The notes beneath the pieces are model-generated. The model searched no databases. It worked only from the letters and a program-made list of their open reading frames with translations, and was not told the DNA's origin. Positions 18,306 to 28,506 of a stretch of DNA of 64,000 nt are shown here, one piece after another. Every line of letters starts with the position of its first letter. Positions within the stretch are counted from its first letter, which is position 1. The translations under genes and the position numbers were made by a program. The DNA comes from Aquimarina megaterium XH134 (GTDB taxonomy: Bacteria > Bacteroidota > Bacteroidia > Flavobacteriales > Flavobacteriaceae). The stretch spans positions 1 through 64,000 of the forward strand of contig NZ_JACB01000049.1 in NCBI RefSeq assembly GCF_000520975.1, written 5' to 3'.

Positions 18306-18689
18306 TTATTCTGCTCCTATTAATTTTTTATATGCATTAGCATCTAATAGATCGTTAATCTCATCTGGATTAGAGATTTCTATTTTAGCAAGCCAACCAT
18401 CAGTATAGGGATCAGAATTTACCATTTCTGGATTTGACTCCAGCTCTTCATTAATTTCAACAACAGTACCCGAAACTGGCATAAAAATATCAGAAACGGT
18501 TTTAACTGCTTCAATAGACCCCATTACTTCTCCTTCATTAAGTTCTTCATCCAAAGATTCGAGTTCTACATAGACGATATCACCTAACTCACTTTGCGCA
18601 AAATCTGTAATACCGATATGAGCAATATTGTTCTCTATTCTGATCCATTCGTGATCTTTACTATACTTTAATTCTTCTGGGATATTCAT
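18306..18689 (-). CDS. gcvH: Glycine cleavage system H protein
   Basis: 127-residue lipoyl carrier that shuttles the aminomethyl group between the P, T and L proteins. The lipoylation site is Lys63 in MGSIEAVKTVSDIFMP; the fold signature YSKDHEWIRIENNIAHIGIT opens the protein. It is the last gene of gcvP-gcvT-gcvH, four bases after gcvT. Length is standard. Confidence 0.97.
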   Translation of the reverse strand: MNIPEELKYSKDHEWIRIENNIAHIGITDFAQSELGDIVYVELESLDEELNEGEVMGSIEAVKTVSDIFMPVSGTVVEINEELESNPEMVNSDPYTDGWLAKIEISNPDEINDLLDANAYKKLIGAE

Positions 18690-18693
18690 AGTT

Positions 18694-19788
18694 TTATTTT
18701 TTTATGAAAGGTGTTTTTTTAACTATTGCTTTGATGCGCTTATTTCGAATTTCGATAAAAATGGTACTATCTGCTTTAGCGTAGGGAATAGTTACATAGC
18801 CAAGTCCTATTCCTTTTTCTAATATAGGTGATTGACTTCCTGAAGTTACTTTTCCGATACACTCATCATTTTCATTATATATTGTATACCCAGCCCTAGG
18901 AATACCTTTTTCTATCATTTCAAAACCAACTAATCTTCGAGTGACCCCCTCTGCTTTTTGTTTTTGTAAAGCTTCAGAATTAATAAATGGTTTAGTGAAT
19001 TTTGTAATCCAGCCTAATCCTGCTTCTAATGGAGAAGTGGTGTCATCAATATCATTTCCATACAAACAGAATCCCATTTCTAATCGTAATGTATCTCTTG
19101 CTCCAAGTCCGATAGGCTGAATGTTATCTTCTTTTCCAATTTCGAGAATTGCATCCCAAAGTTGTTCTGCTCCAGAATTAGGAACATAAAGCTCAAAACC
19201 TCCTGCGCCTGTATATCCTGTAGCAGAAATGATTACATCTTGTATTCCTGCTATTTCACCCATAACAAAAGTGTAATATGGGATATCAGCAAGTGTTACT
19301 TTTGTGAGTTTTTGTAATACCCGGCTTGCAAGTGGTCCTTGTACGGCAAAAAGTGATATTTCATTAGAACGATCAATCATTTCTACATTGTCTGTATTAT
19401 GACTTTTTATCCAGTTCCAGTCCTTGTCAATATTAGAGGCATTAACTACCAAAAGATATTCTTCATCACCTAGTTTATAGATAATAAGATCATCTACAAC
19501 ACCACCTTTATCATTAGGCATACAAGAATACTGAGCACTCCCAATATTTAATTTAGTGGCATCATTACTACTTATTTTCTGAATTAAATCTAACGCTTTA
19601 GGTCCTCTAAGGATAAATTCACCCATATGTGATACATCAAATATGCCAACACCTTCTCTTACAGTTTTATGTTCCTGTACTACAGAGGTGTATTGAAGTG
19701 GCATTAAATATCCTGCAAATGGGACCATTTTTGCTCCCAATTCCTGGTGTTTAGCTTCGAGAGCTATACTTATTAGTTCTGTTTCCAT
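18694..19788 (-). CDS. gcvT: Aminomethyltransferase (glycine cleavage T protein)
   Basis: 364 residues. Transfers the methylene unit from H-protein-bound aminomethyl to tetrahydrofolate and releases ammonia. Signatures include MVPFAGYLMPLQYTSV, GIFDVSHMGEF, SATGYTGAGGFELYV and GLGARDTLRLEMGFCLYGND; the GARDTLRLE block is involved in folate binding. It starts one base after the gcvP stop and ends four bases before gcvH, so the three are surely one operon. Confidence 0.97.
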   Translation of the reverse strand: METELISIALEAKHQELGAKMVPFAGYLMPLQYTSVVQEHKTVREGVGIFDVSHMGEFILRGPKALDLIQKISSNDATKLNIGSAQYSCMPNDKGGVVDDLIIYKLGDEEYLLVVNASNIDKDWNWIKSHNTDNVEMIDRSNEISLFAVQGPLASRVLQKLTKVTLADIPYYTFVMGEIAGIQDVIISATGYTGAGGFELYVPNSGAEQLWDAILEIGKEDNIQPIGLGARDTLRLEMGFCLYGNDIDDTTSPLEAGLGWITKFTKPFINSEALQKQKAEGVTRRLVGFEMIEKGIPRAGYTIYNENDECIGKVTSGSQSPILEKGIGLGYVTIPYAKADSTIFIEIRNKRIKAIVKKTPFIKK

Positions 19789-19789
19789 A

Positions 19790-22693
19790 TTAATTTATAG
19801 TTATTTCTGTATTCTTTGTATCTTCTTCAAAAACCGAAACAGGTAGGCAACTACACATTAAATTTCGATCTCCATGGGCATCATTTACACGACCTACACT
19901 AGGCCAGAATTTATTGCCTTTTATATGAGGTAGCGGAAAAGCTGCTTTGGTTCTGGAATATGGCATATCCCAATTGTCTCGAGCGATAAACTCCATAGTG
20001 TGAGGAGCATTTTTTAATACATTTTGCTCTCTAGAGGCAGTTCCGTTTGCTATTTCTTTTATTTCATTTCTTATACTTATCATAGCATCAATAAAGCGAT
20101 CAAGTTCTTCTATAGTTTCACTTTCTGTAGGTTCTATCATAATAGTTCCTGCAACAGGAAATGATACTGTTGGTGCATGAAATCCGTAATCCATAAGTCT
20201 TTTTGCAATATCGGTTACAGTAATATCTTCTTCTTTAAATGCTCTACAATCGATAATAAGCTCATGGGCATTGCGACCTTTTTCTCCTGTAAATAAGATA
20301 GGATAATGATCGACGAGTTTTTCTTTTATATAGTTAGCATTTAGAATTGCCATTTTTGTAGCAGAGGTCAATCCTTCGCCACCCATTAATGCGATATATG
20401 CATAAGAAATAGAAAGAATACTTGCACTACCCCAGGGAGCTGCAGAGATAGCCGCGATAGCCTTTTCTCCTCCTGCATTTTTTACTACAGCATTACCCGG
20501 TATAAATGGAGCAAGTTCTTTACTTACAGCAATTGGTCCCATTCCTGGTCCACCACCACCATGTGGGATACAAAAGGTTTTATGAAGATTAAGATGACAT
20601 ACGTCTCCACCAATAATTCCAGGGCTGGTTAACCCTAATTGAGCATTTAGGTTTGCTCCATCCAGATATACTTTTCCTCCATTATCATGAATAATCTCAC
20701 AGGCTTCTTTAATATTTTCTTCAAAAACACCATGAGTAGATGGGTAGGTAACCATTAATGCCATTAAATTATCCTTATGTTTTTCGGCTTTAGCCCGCAA
20801 GTCATCGATATCGATATCTCCATTTTCTTTACAAGACACAATAACTACTTGTTGTCCTGCCATAGTTGCTGTTGCTGGGTTGGTACCATGTGCAGAGGAA
20901 GGGATAAGAGTTATGTTTCTATGAGTTTGGTTTTTATCTGCATAATATGCTTTTATAACCATTAAACCAGCAAGTTCTCCCTGGGCTCCACTGTTTGGTT
21001 GTAGAGAGGTAGTATATAAACCGGTAATTTCTGCCAGCCATGAGGCCAAATGTTCAAACATTTGATGGTATCCTTTTGCTTGATTTGTGGGAACAAAAGG
21101 ATGAATATTGGCAAGCTCACCCCAAGATAAAGGCATCATCTCTGTAGTTGCGTTAAGTTTCATGGTACATGAACCTAAAGCAATCATAGAATGCACTAAT
21201 GAAAGATCTTTATTTTCTAATCTTTTTAGATATCTAAGCATTTCATGTTCTGCCTGGTAAGAATTAAATACAGGGTGTTCTAGATAAGAAGATTTTCTTT
21301 GTAAAGAAGCAGGGATCGCAGTTGCATCAATTTTCCAATCTGTTACCTTTATCGTTTTACCCTTTGCAGTAGCAAAGATTTCGATAATATCTTGTAGATC
21401 GGTCAATGTAGTTTTTTCGTGAAGTGATATCCCTACATGATTATCATCAAAATACCTAAAATTGATTTCTTTATCGAGCGCTATTTTTTTGATACCTTCT
21501 TTATCTTCTACTTCTATTTTTAAAGTGTCAAAGAAATGAGTATTGGTTTGTGTATATCCGAGTTTCTCTAATTCCTGATTAAGCTTAGAGGTCGATAAAT
21601 GAATTTTGTTGGCGATCTGAGATACACCATCTTTACCATGATACACTGCATACATCCCGGCCATTACCGCAAGTAATACTTGTGCAGTGCAGATATTAGA
21701 AGTAGCTTTTTCTCGTTTAATGTGCTGCTCTCTGGTTTGTAGTGCCATTCGGTATGCAGGACGACCATGACTATCTTCTGTTACCCCAATAATTCTACCA
21801 GGAATATGGCGTTTATACCCTTCCTTTGTAGCAAAATAAGCTGCATGTGGCCCCCCATATCCCAGAGGGACTCCAAATCTTTGTGAAGTACCAACAACTA
21901 CATCTACTCCCATTTCACCTGGTGCAGCAATATGTGTTAATGCCATTAGATCTGATGCTACTGCAATTTTTACTTCATGCTTTTGTGCTTCAGTAATATA
22001 TTGCGTTGGATCAGTAATTGCTCCATCACTATCTGGATATTGTATAAGAAGCCCAAAAAGATCAGGGTTTGACATATCAAGTTCGGCGATATCTCCAACA
22101 ACTACATTAATGCCAATAGGTTCTGCACGGCCTATAATAAGTTCTATAGTGTGCGGAAATGTTTTTTTATCTATAAAAAATGTACTAGCTTGTTTTTTTG
22201 CTCTACTTTTTACACGGTATAAAAGTGTCATGGCTTCTGCTGCTGCTGTAGCTTCATCCAAAAGAGAAGCATTGGCAAGCTCCATCCCAGTAAGATCGGT
22301 TATCATGGTTTGATAGTTGATCAAGGCTTCTAGTCTACCTTGTGCTATCTCTGCCTGATATGGTGTGTAAGCTGTATACCAAGCAGGATTCTCAAGAATA
22401 TTTCGTTGAATAACTGGCGGTACAATACAATCGTGATATCCCATTCCTATAAATGAACGGAATACTTTATTGTTTTCCATCATGGATTTGAAGCTGGTAA
22501 GAAACTCCAATTCTGTTTGTGCTGCTGGTAATGTTAATGGTTTTGCAGAACGAATGTTTTGTGGAATCGTTTCATCAATTAACTGTGTTAATGACGAAAC
22601 ACCAATCACGTTTAGCATTTGATCAATTTCCTTTTTGCCAGGACCTATATGTCTTGGTAGGAATTCTTGTTTAAGTGTACTTAGATCTTTCAT
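19790..22693 (-). CDS. gcvP: Glycine dehydrogenase (decarboxylating), glycine cleavage P protein
   Basis: 967-residue PLP enzyme that decarboxylates glycine and loads the aminomethyl group on the H protein. It is the fused single-chain type: the N-terminal half carries FIGMGYHDCIVPPVIQRNIL and the C-terminal half the PLP site CHLNLHKTFCIPHGGGGPGM plus the glycine-rich loop. Full length for the family. First gene of gcvP-gcvT-gcvH, downstream of glyA in the same direction by 117 bases. I saw no glycine riboswitch architecture in that gap. Confidence 0.97.
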   Translation of the reverse strand: MKDLSTLKQEFLPRHIGPGKKEIDQMLNVIGVSSLTQLIDETIPQNIRSAKPLTLPAAQTELEFLTSFKSMMENNKVFRSFIGMGYHDCIVPPVIQRNILENPAWYTAYTPYQAEIAQGRLEALINYQTMITDLTGMELANASLLDEATAAAEAMTLLYRVKSRAKKQASTFFIDKKTFPHTIELIIGRAEPIGINVVVGDIAELDMSNPDLFGLLIQYPDSDGAITDPTQYITEAQKHEVKIAVASDLMALTHIAAPGEMGVDVVVGTSQRFGVPLGYGGPHAAYFATKEGYKRHIPGRIIGVTEDSHGRPAYRMALQTREQHIKREKATSNICTAQVLLAVMAGMYAVYHGKDGVSQIANKIHLSTSKLNQELEKLGYTQTNTHFFDTLKIEVEDKEGIKKIALDKEINFRYFDDNHVGISLHEKTTLTDLQDIIEIFATAKGKTIKVTDWKIDATAIPASLQRKSSYLEHPVFNSYQAEHEMLRYLKRLENKDLSLVHSMIALGSCTMKLNATTEMMPLSWGELANIHPFVPTNQAKGYHQMFEHLASWLAEITGLYTTSLQPNSGAQGELAGLMVIKAYYADKNQTHRNITLIPSSAHGTNPATATMAGQQVVIVSCKENGDIDIDDLRAKAEKHKDNLMALMVTYPSTHGVFEENIKEACEIIHDNGGKVYLDGANLNAQLGLTSPGIIGGDVCHLNLHKTFCIPHGGGGPGMGPIAVSKELAPFIPGNAVVKNAGGEKAIAAISAAPWGSASILSISYAYIALMGGEGLTSATKMAILNANYIKEKLVDHYPILFTGEKGRNAHELIIDCRAFKEEDITVTDIAKRLMDYGFHAPTVSFPVAGTIMIEPTESETIEELDRFIDAMISIRNEIKEIANGTASREQNVLKNAPHTMEFIARDNWDMPYSRTKAAFPLPHIKGNKFWPSVGRVNDAHGDRNLMCSCLPVSVFEEDTKNTEITIN

Positions 22694-22810
22694 CTGTTCT
22701 TTTTATTGTTCTTTAACGGTCAGATGGAATTCACCATTCAAAATTTTCGATAAATACAAACTTGGTTTATATGGCTCATTTCATAATATAACTATCCGCT
22801 AGACTGTTTT

Positions 22811-24091
22811 TTATTTATATAATGGAAAATTTTTCATCCAGTTATTTACTTCTGTCTTGATAGATGAAATCTTAGTGTCATTATCGTGATTTGCTAATAC
22901 TTCATCTATAAAACCAACCATAGTATACATGTCATCTTCTTTCATTCCTCTGGTAGTAATAGCTGATGTTCCTAATCGCATACCAGATGTTACAAATGGT
23001 GATTTATCATCAAAAGGTACCATGTTCTTATTAATGGTAATATCTGCTTTTATCAATGTGTTTTCTGCTAATTTTCCTGTGATGTCTTTTGATCGCAGGT
23101 CAATAAGTGCCATATGATTATCGGTTCCGTTAGAGATAATATCATACCCTCTTTCTATTAAGGCAGCACACATCGCTTTGGCATTTTTTGCTACTTGTTC
23201 TACATACACTTTATAATCATCAGTAAGTGCTTCGCCAAATGCTACTGCTTTTGCAGCGATTACGTGTTCTAATGGCCCTCCTTGAGTTCCAGGAAAAACA
23301 GCCATATCCAAAATATTAGACATCATTTTGATTACTCCTTTTTTGGTTGCATGCCCCCATGGGTTTTCAAAATCCTGCCCCATCATAATCATACCACCTC
23401 TAGGTCCTCTCAATGTTTTGTGTGTTGTGGTGGTTACAATATGACAATGTTTTATCGGATCGTTTAATAAACCTTTGGCAATTAATCCTGCCGGATGAGA
23501 GATATCTGCCAATAATAAGGCACCTACCTGATCTGCAATAGCTCTTAGTCTTTTGTAATCCCAATCACGACTATAAGCAGATGCTCCACAAACAATTAGT
23601 TTAGGTTTTTCTCTTTCTGCTGTTTCTGCTACGGTATCCCAATTGATGAGACCTGTTTCTTTTTCTACTCCATAGAAACTAGGCTGATAAAGTTTACCAG
23701 AAAAGTTAACCGGTGATCCATGGGTAAGATGACCTCCGTGTGACAGATCAAAACCTAATATTTTGTCACCAGGATTAAGGCAACCTAGCATTACAGCTGC
23801 ATTTGCTTGTGCTCCAGAATGTGGTTGTACATTTACCCATTCTGCTCCGAAGAGTTTTGCAGCTCTATCAATAGCAAGTGTTTCTACTTTGTCAACTACT
23901 TCACAGCCACCATAATATCGTTTTCCGGGAAGGCCTTCTGCATATTTATTGGTTAGAGAAGAGCCCATAGCAGCCATAACCTGTTTAGATGTAAAGTTTT
24001 CCGAAGCGATTAACTCTATTCCATGTTCCTGACGTTCTGTTTCTTCTGCGATAAGATTTTTTATCTCATTGTCCTGAATATCTTGTGCCAT
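22811..24091 (-). CDS. glyA: Serine hydroxymethyltransferase
   Basis: PLP enzyme that interconverts serine and glycine with tetrahydrofolate. I start at the ATG at 24091 (MAQDIQDNEI), giving 426 residues; an upstream ATG adds 13 residues not typical of the family. Key sequences: ELIASENFTSKQVMAAMGS, YAEGLPGKRYYGGCE, and the PLP lysine in VTTTTHKTLRGPRGGMI (Lys225). Its place directly upstream of the gcv operon joins the whole serine-glycine-methylene-THF route in about 6 kb, apart from the L protein, which is not in the window. Confidence 0.97.
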   Translation of the reverse strand: MAQDIQDNEIKNLIAEETERQEHGIELIASENFTSKQVMAAMGSSLTNKYAEGLPGKRYYGGCEVVDKVETLAIDRAAKLFGAEWVNVQPHSGAQANAAVMLGCLNPGDKILGFDLSHGGHLTHGSPVNFSGKLYQPSFYGVEKETGLINWDTVAETAEREKPKLIVCGASAYSRDWDYKRLRAIADQVGALLLADISHPAGLIAKGLLNDPIKHCHIVTTTTHKTLRGPRGGMIMMGQDFENPWGHATKKGVIKMMSNILDMAVFPGTQGGPLEHVIAAKAVAFGEALTDDYKVYVEQVAKNAKAMCAALIERGYDIISNGTDNHMALIDLRSKDITGKLAENTLIKADITINKNMVPFDDKSPFVTSGMRLGTSAITTRGMKEDDMYTMVGFIDEVLANHDNDTKISSIKTEVNNWMKNFPLYK

Positions 24092-24332
24092 AATTTTCTT
24101 TTTTAACGTATTACATCCAATATTGTGCATCGGATTTTGGTTACTGTATTTTTTACAATGTTGGTTTTTGTTTTTTTTGATATATAGAATCTTTACGAAT
24201 CAAAAATTAACCGATGCAAATTGTGAAGAATAAAATTGAAAAAATAGTACAAAATTGCAACCTAATATTTGTATTGGTTTTATGAAGTAAAATGGAGATA
24301 GAGTGCTGTATTGCGGTCTTTGAGAAGGTGAG

Positions 24333-25166
24333 TTAAATAATTACCTTGTTGGCGAATTGTTTTGGAGTAATGCCTATTATTTTTTTAAAATGCCGGGTGA
24401 AATGACTTTGGTCAAAAAAACCAGATTGGTATGCAACTTCTGTTGCAGATAATCTTTCGGTGAGTAGTTTTTTAGCTTTTTCTATTCTGAGATTCACTAG
24501 GTATTGATGTGGAGGAAGTTGATAATGTTGTTTAAAAGATTTGATCAATCCATATTCTGAAATACCTGTTAAGTTAGAAAGATCGTGAATAGAAACTTCT
24601 TCGAGGTAATGATTGTGTAAATATTCTTTGATTTGTTTTGCTACAATAAATTTTTCTGAAATTGGCTCATTATTTATTTCAGTATGTGCATACCTTTGGA
24701 TTAGCTCTTTTAGAAAATCCATAAGTAAATATTCAGACTTTGGATTATGTTGATTGTATATCAGATTCGGAAATACAGTTTTTCCTTTTTTAAATAATAC
24801 TTTGTTAGTTATAATGTTTTCTTTGAAAACTGGTAATTCTATAGACGAATTTAAGGTGCCCATAGCCTTTTTCATGATCCCAATGGGAACATACATAGTA
24901 AGAAAATTCCATGGTGAATTTTTTACAGGCTTTCCTGTATGTACTTCATAGGGGTTAAAAACAAGAATTGAACCAGTAGATAAAATGAAATTAGAAGAAT
25001 CGTTAGAATAGTCGCCAATACCATAATCCATAAAAATTATAGTATAACTTTCATGAAAATGAGGCTTAAATTGATGCGATGTAAATGACCCTTTAAATAA
25101 CTCTAAATTATCGAGAGCGTTATTTATAAAATGCTGGACATTATTATGTTTATTCTTGTCATACAT
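24333..25166 (-). CDS. AraC family transcriptional regulator
   Basis: 277 residues. N-terminal cupin-like sensor domain (HQFKPHFHESYTIIFMDYGI, then SILVFNPYEVHTGKP) and a C-terminal double helix-turn-helix (about residues 175-275) with ISEYGLIKSFKQHYQLPPHQ and SGFFDQSHFTRHFKKIIGIT, both typical of AraC. No linked target gene is evident; such cupin-AraC regulators often control amino-acid exporters, but the LysE-type gene here is over 30 kb away. The preceding 270 bases hold no gene. Confidence 0.9.
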   Translation of the reverse strand: MYDKNKHNNVQHFINNALDNLELFKGSFTSHQFKPHFHESYTIIFMDYGIGDYSNDSSNFILSTGSILVFNPYEVHTGKPVKNSPWNFLTMYVPIGIMKKAMGTLNSSIELPVFKENIITNKVLFKKGKTVFPNLIYNQHNPKSEYLLMDFLKELIQRYAHTEINNEPISEKFIVAKQIKEYLHNHYLEEVSIHDLSNLTGISEYGLIKSFKQHYQLPPHQYLVNLRIEKAKKLLTERLSATEVAYQSGFFDQSHFTRHFKKIIGITPKQFANKVII

Positions 25167-25433
25167 TATCTCAATAATTTACTTTTGAACAATTTTTTTA
25201 TCATTCAAAGCCCAAAAAAACCTTGGGGTGATTCTTAACTTATGATATAAGTAAAAGTATTTCTATACTTTTTTTAAGTAGCTAATATATGTTGGTTTTA
25301 TAAATTATCTATAATCAATAGTTTGAAATGTATTAAAAATTGTATGTTTTGATGTTTTAGTACTATTTACGGATAATTTAGTATGATAGTGAATAGATAA
25401 AAACTATGTTTTTTGGTTCTTTATATATAAAAA

Positions 25434-26345
25434 TTAACCATTTATAGCTTCTACATATTCTACTTTGTCTTTTAACATCTCTTTTAGCATGTTTTCGATT
25501 CCGTTTTTTAATGTAAAAGTAGAAGAAGGGCACCCACTGCAAGCTCCTTGTAAAATTACTTTTACTCCTTTACTCTTCGGATCATAAGAATCAAATAATA
25601 TGTTACCTCCATCACTAGCTACAGCAGGTTTGATATATTCATCAATAATATTTACAATATCTTTTGAGACATCATCCAGGCTTTCAAAATCTAAATCAGA
25701 CTGTTTTTTTACTTCTTCTTTTGTCACAACAGCATTTGCAGTTAAAACTTCTTTACCTTGCTCTAGATAATTACGTATAAAATCTCTAATCTCTGTGGTA
25801 ATATCATTCCAATCTGCCATGTCATATTTCCCTATAGAAATATAATTTTCATCAATGTATACTTCCTTAACAAACGGAAAATGAAATAACTCTTGTACCA
25901 AAGGTGCTTCACTAGCATCATCAATGTTTTTAAATTCATGACCCACAGTAACTAATTTTTTATTAGCAACAAACTTTAATACAGCAGGGTTAGGTGTACT
26001 CTCTGCATAAATAGTAATAGGAACTTTTTTTGTGGTTTCAGCCTCAGTTTCAATAATAATAGGTTGACCACTATTGAGATAATTTTTGATTTGTTGTGCA
26101 ACTTCTTCTTGCACATCTGGCCATTCTACAATATCATACTTATCTATAGCAACAAAATTTTGTGCAATAAATACCCTTTTTACAAATGGTAGATAAAACA
26201 ATTGTTGTGCAAGAGGAGCGTTTTTGGCTTGATCTATATTCTCAAATTCATAACTGGTATGCTGGGTTAGAAAATAATTGGCTTCAAACTTAACAATACC
26301 CGGATTTGAAGTAGGCTCTATTTTTATTTCAAAACTCTTTTCCAT
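25434..26345 (-). CDS. Nfu-type iron-sulfur cluster scaffold with duplicated N-terminal domain
   Basis: 303 residues. Two Nfu_N-like repeats: residues about 8-90 (TSNPGIVKFEANYFL, then LFYLPFVKRVFIAQNFVAI) and about 110-195 (TPNPAVLKFVANKKL, then LFHFPFVKEVYIDENYISI). A NifU-C domain follows (about 215-300) with the cluster ligands Cys269 and Cys272 in GACSGCPSS. It passes iron-sulfur clusters to apoproteins in the cytoplasm. A TAGATTTG box on the minus strand (26360-26367) is a likely -7 element. Confidence 0.93.
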   Translation of the reverse strand: MEKSFEIKIEPTSNPGIVKFEANYFLTQHTSYEFENIDQAKNAPLAQQLFYLPFVKRVFIAQNFVAIDKYDIVEWPDVQEEVAQQIKNYLNSGQPIIIETEAETTKKVPITIYAESTPNPAVLKFVANKKLVTVGHEFKNIDDASEAPLVQELFHFPFVKEVYIDENYISIGKYDMADWNDITTEIRDFIRNYLEQGKEVLTANAVVTKEEVKKQSDLDFESLDDVSKDIVNIIDEYIKPAVASDGGNILFDSYDPKSKGVKVILQGACSGCPSSTFTLKNGIENMLKEMLKDKVEYVEAING

Positions 26346-26864
26346 GCGCTATTTTTTTGCAAATCTACTAAAAAGCAAGACGATATTAGTAATGTATGCG
26401 TAATGCTAACAATTTTTAACTAATCTTGAATATATGTAAATAAATAAAGTATATAATTTTAGCTTTTGTTGTTGAATTAGATAATAATATAAGCATAAAG
26501 ATGAATAAGATTATTGATCAAAAATTTCGTCACTAATAATAAGTGATTTATCACAAAATCTTAATTAAACGTTGACTTATAGTGGGAATGTAGTTGTGTT
26601 AGCACAAAAATTAATGATCAAGGACTGATTTCTAATGTCTATAATTGGTTAAAAATAATAACCAGAAGAGGGGGTACATCCTTTGACTTGTTATGACTTC
26701 AAAAAGTATAGATCTTGTATTCTGACAAAAATTTATATCTTTGGAGCGATTGAAATACAATGATTTATTTAAAAAAATAAGGTGAAGCCTCACAATATAA
26801 ACTGTTTTTAATAGTTTAGATTGAATTCACAAATTCTATTTAGCCCCTAAATAATAGTGCTCAA
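26346..26864. other. Intergenic region between divergent nfu and porP, no gene
   Basis: 519 AT-rich bases. The left end holds the probable nfu promoter (-7 box at 26360-26367, minus strand) and the right part the porP promoter at 26715-26743. A small hairpin TGGTTA/TAACCA is near 26646-26665. No coding frame was found. Confidence 0.6.
26715..26743 (+). promoter_or_regulatory. Candidate promoter of the PorP/SprF gene
   Basis: TTG at 26715-26717 and TATCTTTG at 26736-26743 with 18 bases between them, a good match to the Bacteroidota consensus. The start codon is about 120 bases further, which implies a long 5' untranslated region. Confidence 0.55.
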
Positions 26865-27887
26865 ATGAACTTAAAAACATTCTATGTAGTAGTATTAGTA
26901 CTGGTATCTCCGTTTGTCTTCTCGCAAGAAGGTATTCCTGTATACTCTGATTATCTATCTGATAATTTGTACTTGATACATCCTGCAATGGCTGGTGCAT
27001 CAAATGCTAATAAAATTAGACTTACTGCCAGAAAGCAATGGTTTGATGTGAATAATGCACCTAATCTACAGACATTAAATATTAATTTTAGAACTGGCGA
27101 GAAATCTGGTTTAGGAGGAATTGTATATAGAGATGAAAACGGTAGGTTTTCCCAGACAGGACTGTATTTAACATATGCTTATCATCTTTTGTTTTCGAGA
27201 GATAGAACAGATCTAAACATGTTATCTTTTGGCCTTAGTGCCGGTTTGATACAATCTAATGTAGATTTAAGAGGGCTTGATGATCCTTTTGATCCAGATC
27301 CTGTAATTCTTGATAGAGTACAAAAAGATGTATATTACAATGTTGATGTAGGGTTATCTTATAACTATTTAGAATGGTATGCACATATTACTGTTAAAAA
27401 CATATTGCCAACTGTTCGTGATATTTTTGATAATAATACCCCGATACGAGAATCTAATAATCAACGTAGATATATCTTTTCTTTAGGGTATTTGTTTGGT
27501 ATTGGTGCTACTCCCTGGAGTTTAGAGCCATCTATTATGTATCAAGCTACAGATGAAACTCAAGAAAGCACCATTGATGCTAATTTAAAAGTATACAGAG
27601 ATTTTAGTTCGAGCACTTTATGGGGAGGAATATCTTACAGACGTAGCCTAGATGGAGCAGAATTTTCTCAAGATGGCACTTCTGTAGAAAGCCAGCAATT
27701 GCAATACATAACTCCGTTTTTGGGAATTAATTATAAAAAATGGATGGCTGGGTATACCTACAGTTATCAATTAAATTCGGTAGTGCTTAGTAATGGTGGT
27801 TTTCATCAAATTACTCTAGGGTACGATTTTGGAAAACGTAAGGAAAGATGGGATTGTAATTGCCCTGCGGTTAATTCTAAAAACTAA
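26865..27887 (+). CDS. PorP/SprF family type IX secretion system outer-membrane protein
   Basis: 340-residue outer-membrane beta-barrel-like protein with signal peptide (residues 1-20, ending VFSQ). The family opening YSDYLSDNLYLIHPAMAGAS and alternating aromatic strands through to the C-terminal ITLGYDFGKRKE are clear. PorP/SprF proteins partner with large T9SS-secreted adhesins such as SprB; here the gene is alone, with no adjacent adhesin or sprB-like gene, so its partner is elsewhere or unknown. Confidence 0.92.
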   Translation: MNLKTFYVVVLVLVSPFVFSQEGIPVYSDYLSDNLYLIHPAMAGASNANKIRLTARKQWFDVNNAPNLQTLNINFRTGEKSGLGGIVYRDENGRFSQTGLYLTYAYHLLFSRDRTDLNMLSFGLSAGLIQSNVDLRGLDDPFDPDPVILDRVQKDVYYNVDVGLSYNYLEWYAHITVKNILPTVRDIFDNNTPIRESNNQRRYIFSLGYLFGIGATPWSLEPSIMYQATDETQESTIDANLKVYRDFSSSTLWGGISYRRSLDGAEFSQDGTSVESQQLQYITPFLGINYKKWMAGYTYSYQLNSVVLSNGGFHQITLGYDFGKRKERWDCNCPAVNSKN

Positions 27888-27910
27888 TCACAGTATAAAA
27901 ATATTACATA

Positions 27911-27952
27911 AAAAATATAAATGGTTGCAAATTTGCAACCATTTATATTTTT
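27911..27952. terminator. Bidirectional terminator between porP/sprF-like and rhodanese genes
   Basis: Perfect 20-base arms (AAAAATATAAATGGTTGCAA and its complement) around a two-base centre, with A and T tracts at both ends. It serves the convergent genes on both sides and touches the rhodanese stop codon. Confidence 0.85.
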
Positions 27953-28463
27953 ATTTGGTAAAAGTACCATCAAATTGTAGCCTTTGATCTTTTATAGGGA
28001 CCAAAGAAGATAATTCATATACATTTTTATAACCATATCCATAGAGATTTATAAATGTTGGGATATTTAACGCCAGAGGAGCCATTTTGGAAGCAAAATT
28101 AATAGAGTCTCCATCGATATTGTTATTACAATAAATCAAAATACGAGTCTTTTTGGAAGGTATTTTTTTTGCCAGTTTCCCTTCTGTGAAATCAGAAAAA
28201 TTGATATGAGTTGCTCCTTTAAGGTGCTTTTGTTTGTAAGCACTTTCAGAACGAGTGTCTAATAAAATAGTGTTCTCATCTGTCATATACTTTAGAAAAG
28301 TCTCCAAAGGAATTAATCGTTCTTTTCTATATTCTAAAATTTCTTCAGATATTTCTAGAAAAGAATCATAATCAACATTCGATTTTGATAACTTCTTTTG
28401 TTGCTGTGCCTGCATTGACATAGGTATTAGAATTAGTATAATTACTTTAATAACTGTTTTCAT
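27951..28463 (-). CDS. Exported rhodanese-like domain protein
   Basis: 170 residues with signal peptide (MKTVIKVIILILIPMSMQAQ). The rhodanese fold is seen in YMTDENTILLDTRSESAYKQKHLKGATHIN, and the expected active-site cysteine in RILIYCNNNIDGD. The usual CxxGxR loop is changed to CNNNIDGDS, so sulfurtransferase activity is uncertain. It lies 43 bases after the VWA gene and is probably co-transcribed. Periplasmic. Confidence 0.85.
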   Translation of the reverse strand: MKTVIKVIILILIPMSMQAQQQKKLSKSNVDYDSFLEISEEILEYRKERLIPLETFLKYMTDENTILLDTRSESAYKQKHLKGATHINFSDFTEGKLAKKIPSKKTRILIYCNNNIDGDSINFASKMAPLALNIPTFINLYGYGYKNVYELSSLVPIKDQRLQFDGTFTK

Positions 28464-28506
28464 CTTGACTGTTTATTTTTCTTGAAGTACCCTGTTTTTT
28501 TATGAT

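Noticed and set aside
22694..22810. Glycine riboswitch before gcvP
   Set aside because: The gap is 117 bases and AT-rich, without the conserved core or tandem aptamer pattern that I would expect.
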